Below are positions 30,420 through 32,923 of a DNA stretch of 32,923 bases, in pieces. Origin of the DNA: Phycisphaerae bacterium. Lineage in GTDB: Bacteria > Planctomycetota > Phycisphaerae > UBA1845 > UTPLA1. The position numbers were made by a program, and so were the translations under genes. Under the pieces are notes generated by a model. It was given only the letters and a program-made list of their open reading frames with translations, searched no databases and was not told where the DNA came from. Position 1 is the first letter of the stretch. Each line of letters opens with the position of its first letter. The DNA is taken from NCBI GenBank assembly GCA_030432035.1, contig JAUIHO010000030.1, forward strand, positions 1 through 32,923, in the 5' to 3' direction.

Positions 30420-31537
30420 TGGGGCAAACCGTCGATCTGTACAGCCGATTTGAAGTTCGAGACTTGTCTGAGAAGGACTTCGCCGAGTTATCAACGTGCG
30501 CCCGCGATGGTCGCATTTGGGCATTCGATCCCGCCGCTGATGGGGTGAGTCCAAGTGGCTTTGCGGCTTGGGTTGAGAATGCACGTTGCGACCATATTGA
30601 ACACGGACACAGGATTGTGGTGATCCGCGACACGTTGCTCAATCGCGCGGTCGGAACTTCACGCTTTGTTCCCACAAGAGATCCGAAGGAAATCGAGATC
30701 GGTGCGACGTGGCTTGGCGTGGGGTGGTGGGGAAGCGGATGCCATGAGCGAGCGAAGCGATGGATGATTGAGAGCACGCTAAATTGTGCAGGCATCGAGC
30801 GGATTCGGTTTGTTGTGGATGTGCTGAATATTCGTGCGACGACAGCGATCGTCAAAATCGGCGCGCGTCATGTCGCTCTATTAAAGGGCGATCGAGTATG
30901 TCGCGATGGGCGAAGCCGCGATGTCAATGTGTTTGTACTCGATCGAAGCACTTGGTATGACGATGCGAAGTCGCGACTGATGGCAAGGATATCGGAGAAG
31001 GGCGACCAGCCTACGCCGTCGGCGCTTGAAGTCGCCGCGAAAGAGAAGCGTTATTCGATTGTCGAGATTCCGCCACAAGCGACGCACGATATCCGGCAAG
31101 ATGTTCTTCGTCCCGGTCAGCCCCGCGAACGCATTGACTACCCGGAGGATGGCAATAGTGGTGCATTGCACATTGGAGTTGTTATTCGGGGTTGTATAGT
31201 CGGTGTTGCTTCGTTTTACACCGAAACTGCGCCTGCCAATGAAATGGGGGAGGCAGATATACGGCTTCGCGGCATGGCCGTCCGTCACGATCTTCAACAG
31301 TTAGGCATTGGTCGAGCGTTGTTGCAATCCGCGATTGAGCGACTTCGAGCGACTGGAGCACGAGGGATATGGTGTAATGCGCGAACGAGCGCCGCGTCGT
31401 ACTACGCCAAGCTTGGCTTTATTCAATTTGGAGAGGAGTTTTCACTCGCCGATATCGGTATGCATCGACGAATGTACTTCGACCTTCAGGGCCCGAACAT
31501 GCCACGACCTACTTCGACGCGCCAAGGAGCGTACTGA
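30419..31537 (+). CDS. Tandem GNAT acetyltransferase (two domains)
   Basis: This 372-residue protein carries two GNAT domains. The first (about 8-185) is RimJ/RimL-like: GATWLGVGWWGSGCHERAKR, then GIERIRFVVDVLNIRATTAI and a KIGARH turn. The second (about 200-360) is a smaller GNAT with RGMAVRHDLQQLGIGRALLQ (acetyl-CoA loop), WCNARTSAASYYAKLGF and a final strand. Both could use acetyl-CoA or another acyl-CoA to acylate an amine. It starts at a GTG overlapping the previous TAG by one base, with GGGAG upstream. In an operon with a decarboxylase, an amine product is a plausible substrate; this is inference. Confidence 0.87.
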   Translation: MGQTVDLYSRFEVRDLSEKDFAELSTCARDGRIWAFDPAADGVSPSGFAAWVENARCDHIEHGHRIVVIRDTLLNRAVGTSRFVPTRDPKEIEIGATWLGVGWWGSGCHERAKRWMIESTLNCAGIERIRFVVDVLNIRATTAIVKIGARHVALLKGDRVCRDGRSRDVNVFVLDRSTWYDDAKSRLMARISEKGDQPTPSALEVAAKEKRYSIVEIPPQATHDIRQDVLRPGQPRERIDYPEDGNSGALHIGVVIRGCIVGVASFYTETAPANEMGEADIRLRGMAVRHDLQQLGIGRALLQSAIERLRATGARGIWCNARTSAASYYAKLGFIQFGEEFSLADIGMHRRMYFDLQGPNMPRPTSTRQGAY

Positions 31538-32154
31538 TGATCGCAGGGCATTGCTCAAATCTTGAAACAGCACCAGCGGCTGAGACGCGTTTGATCTCAA
31601 GAGTCGGCACGATAGAACTAGATGGATGGACGTGTCGGACTTACCACGTCCGACGGAAAGAAGCATACGTCGACTATGCCGCCATCAGCTCGGCATTCAA
31701 TCTTGTAACTTCGTCCTTGCCGGATGCGGCGGCCAACGATCGTATTGGCGTCGCGTTCTCCGTGCTCCACGAAGGCACAGATCGTTTGTACGCCATACTC
31801 TGCTATTGGCAAAACAAGAATGAATTGATCACCCGCGTTTGGATACTCCCTCGCGGATCTGAAGTGTGGACCGACGCATACCAAGACGCCTCCTTTTGTA
31901 TTTGGGACATGTTGATTCTCTATGCGGAACGCAGCATGTTCGTTGAACGGTTCCTTCGATCGCACCGATCTGAGAATTCGGGCTACTTAACATCGTGGCC
32001 CGATCCTGAATCGCTCCAGCGTGACGGATTGCTTCAAGTCGCGCCATCAGATTTCTCTGTTGTTGAATCGATCCGCACATGTCGACAGGACGCCTCGTGG
32101 AGAGACGGTCCCGACGTACCGTCAATTGCAGATACAAGAAAAGCATCGAAATGA
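31537..32154 (+). CDS. Conserved-looking protein of unknown function
   Basis: This 205-residue soluble protein is not recognised with confidence. It has a strand-rich core (IGVAFSVLHEGTDRLYAILC, then YWQNKNELITRVWI) followed by a Trp/aromatic helix (CIWDMLILYAERSMFVERFL). That order loosely recalls a family of uncharacterised bacterial proteins with a W-E/D-hydrophobic-ER-W/F-V helix, but this is memory of pattern only. No signal peptide or membrane helix. Its ATG overlaps the previous TGA by one base (TGATG) with AAGGAG six bases ahead, and its stop overlaps the decarboxylase ATG (ATGA), so it is a true member of the operon. Confidence 0.75.
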   Translation: MIAGHCSNLETAPAAETRLISRVGTIELDGWTCRTYHVRRKEAYVDYAAISSAFNLVTSSLPDAAANDRIGVAFSVLHEGTDRLYAILCYWQNKNELITRVWILPRGSEVWTDAYQDASFCIWDMLILYAERSMFVERFLRSHRSENSGYLTSWPDPESLQRDGLLQVAPSDFSVVESIRTCRQDASWRDGPDVPSIADTRKASK

Positions 32155-32923
32155 CGAATCACAACGATATCGCAACATTATTCAATACTGAATTCGATGC
32201 CAGCGATCCTCTCAGCGAAACGCTCGATCCTGCGGATTGGTCGCATACGGAAGCCCTGCTTGCCGATGCGGCCGGCCGGATCTCTCGTCGTCTGCGCTCA
32301 ATTCGCGACGAGCCCGTGTGGACTGCTCCGACGGCCGCAACCAACGCGCTTGCGGACGAACTGCTACCGAAGAACGGTGAGCCTCTCGAATCTGTTTATA
32401 AGCAGTTTCTCGAAAGCGTATGGCCGCATCCAACTGGAAATATTCATCCGAAGTTTTGGGGTTGGGTTCACGGAACCGGAACGCATGCCGGAATATTGGC
32501 GGACTTGTTAATGTCCGGTATGAATGCTCACGTTTCGGGCTTTCATCAAAGTGCAACCATCGTTGAACGCGTCGTGCTAAGGTGGTTGCGCGAAACGATG
32601 GGTTTCCCAAATACCGCATCGGCAGCACTCGTTTCCGGAGGAACAGTCGCGAATCTGATAGGCCTTCTCGTCGCGCGAAATTCACGTTGTCCAACAGTCA
32701 AAAACCGAGGTTTTTGGGGTTCCGCGATCTCAGCACCTGCGGTCTACGCTTCGGAACTTGTTCATGGTTGGGCTGAGAAATCGTGCGATGTTCTGGGATT
32801 GGGAACGGAAGCATTGCGGCTCGTCGAAGCCGATCGTTTCGGACGAATCAGGTTGGATCAACTCGATCGTGCGATTGCCGAAGATCGAGCATCGGGCCGC
32901 ACACCAATTGCAATCATCGCGAG
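32151..32923 (+). CDS. PLP-dependent decarboxylase, group II type (partial, runs off window)
   Basis: The first 257 codons of a fold type I PLP enzyme are present. HPKFWGWVHGTGTHAGILAD (about 100-119) is the substrate-binding segment of the glutamate/aromatic-amino-acid/diaminobutyrate decarboxylase family. SGGTVANLIGLLVARN (about 162-177) is the PLP-phosphate and ring region. The lysine motif lies beyond the right edge. The N-terminal extension of about 45 residues is normal for the family. The start overlaps the previous stop by 4 bp (ATGA at 32151-32154). It would convert an amino acid to an amine, though some members are deaminating or aldehyde-forming. Confidence 0.88.
   Translation, partial: MTNHNDIATLFNTEFDASDPLSETLDPADWSHTEALLADAAGRISRRLRSIRDEPVWTAPTAATNALADELLPKNGEPLESVYKQFLESVWPHPTGNIHPKFWGWVHGTGTHAGILADLLMSGMNAHVSGFHQSATIVERVVLRWLRETMGFPNTASAALVSGGTVANLIGLLVARNSRCPTVKNRGFWGSAISAPAVYASELVHGWAEKSCDVLGLGTEALRLVEADRFGRIRLDQLDRAIAEDRASGRTPIAIIA

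Overview
The window looks like chromosomal DNA of a moderately GC-rich, Gram-negative-type bacterium, most likely a planctomycete and perhaps a Phycisphaerae relative. This placement is an inference from three things. One is a membrane protein ending in the short CxxCGY...CPECG zinc ribbon that is common in that phylum. The second is intergenic hairpin repeats (ACCGGTT...AACCGGT, C-rich/G-rich hairpins and a GCTTCCT-ACGGGCGCGGCTC core). The third is a class III polyhydroxyalkanoate (PHA) locus next to a WXG100/FtsK locus. There are no rRNA genes, complete tRNA genes or CRISPR arrays.

Layout. 1-1849 (minus): a metal-chelate/cobalamin-type ABC importer, binding lipoprotein plus ATPase, with the ATPase cut by the window edge. 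2138-4179 (plus): a zinc-ribbon membrane protein and an MFS transporter. 4311-5398 (minus): two unrecognised envelope proteins, with a relic of the neighbouring FtsK gene's 3' end between them. 5484-11122 (minus): a type VII secretion-like operon of WXG100 protein, coiled-coil protein, second small WXG100-like protein and a very large FtsK/SpoIIIE ATPase. 11484-15676 (plus): a DUF4178 zinc-ribbon membrane protein, a small exported protein, a DUF350 membrane protein and a membrane-anchored aminopropyltransferase. 15781-16962 (plus): a zinc-ribbon/YbjN-like protein and a DEDDh exonuclease.

16988-22878: a PHA storage locus with FabG/PhaB reductase, a second SDR, PhaC (class III), PhaE and phasin on the minus strand, and the regulator PhaR divergent on the plus strand. 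The phasin-phaR intergenic region has three copies of a TGCGTTTGC motif; one covers the -35 of a good phasin promoter, which suggests PhaR autoregulation. 22919-26527 holds housekeeping genes: a stand-alone PilT N-domain-like protein, peptide deformylase with a TTG start, a TPR protein, ribosomal protein S20 with a clear terminator, and a TlyA-like methyltransferase lacking S4.

26968 to the end (plus): an accessory cluster that looks less GC-rich and is separated by a 460-bp gap without genes. A MocR-type regulator is followed by a tightly overlapping operon: a threonine-dehydratase-like PLP enzyme, a cupin-DinB fusion, a double GNAT acetyltransferase, an unknown protein and a PLP-dependent decarboxylase that runs off the window. 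The same 14-bp sequence lies just before the regulator and just before the operon, so the regulator probably controls both. This cluster and the WXG100/FtsK operon are the best candidates for undescribed systems.
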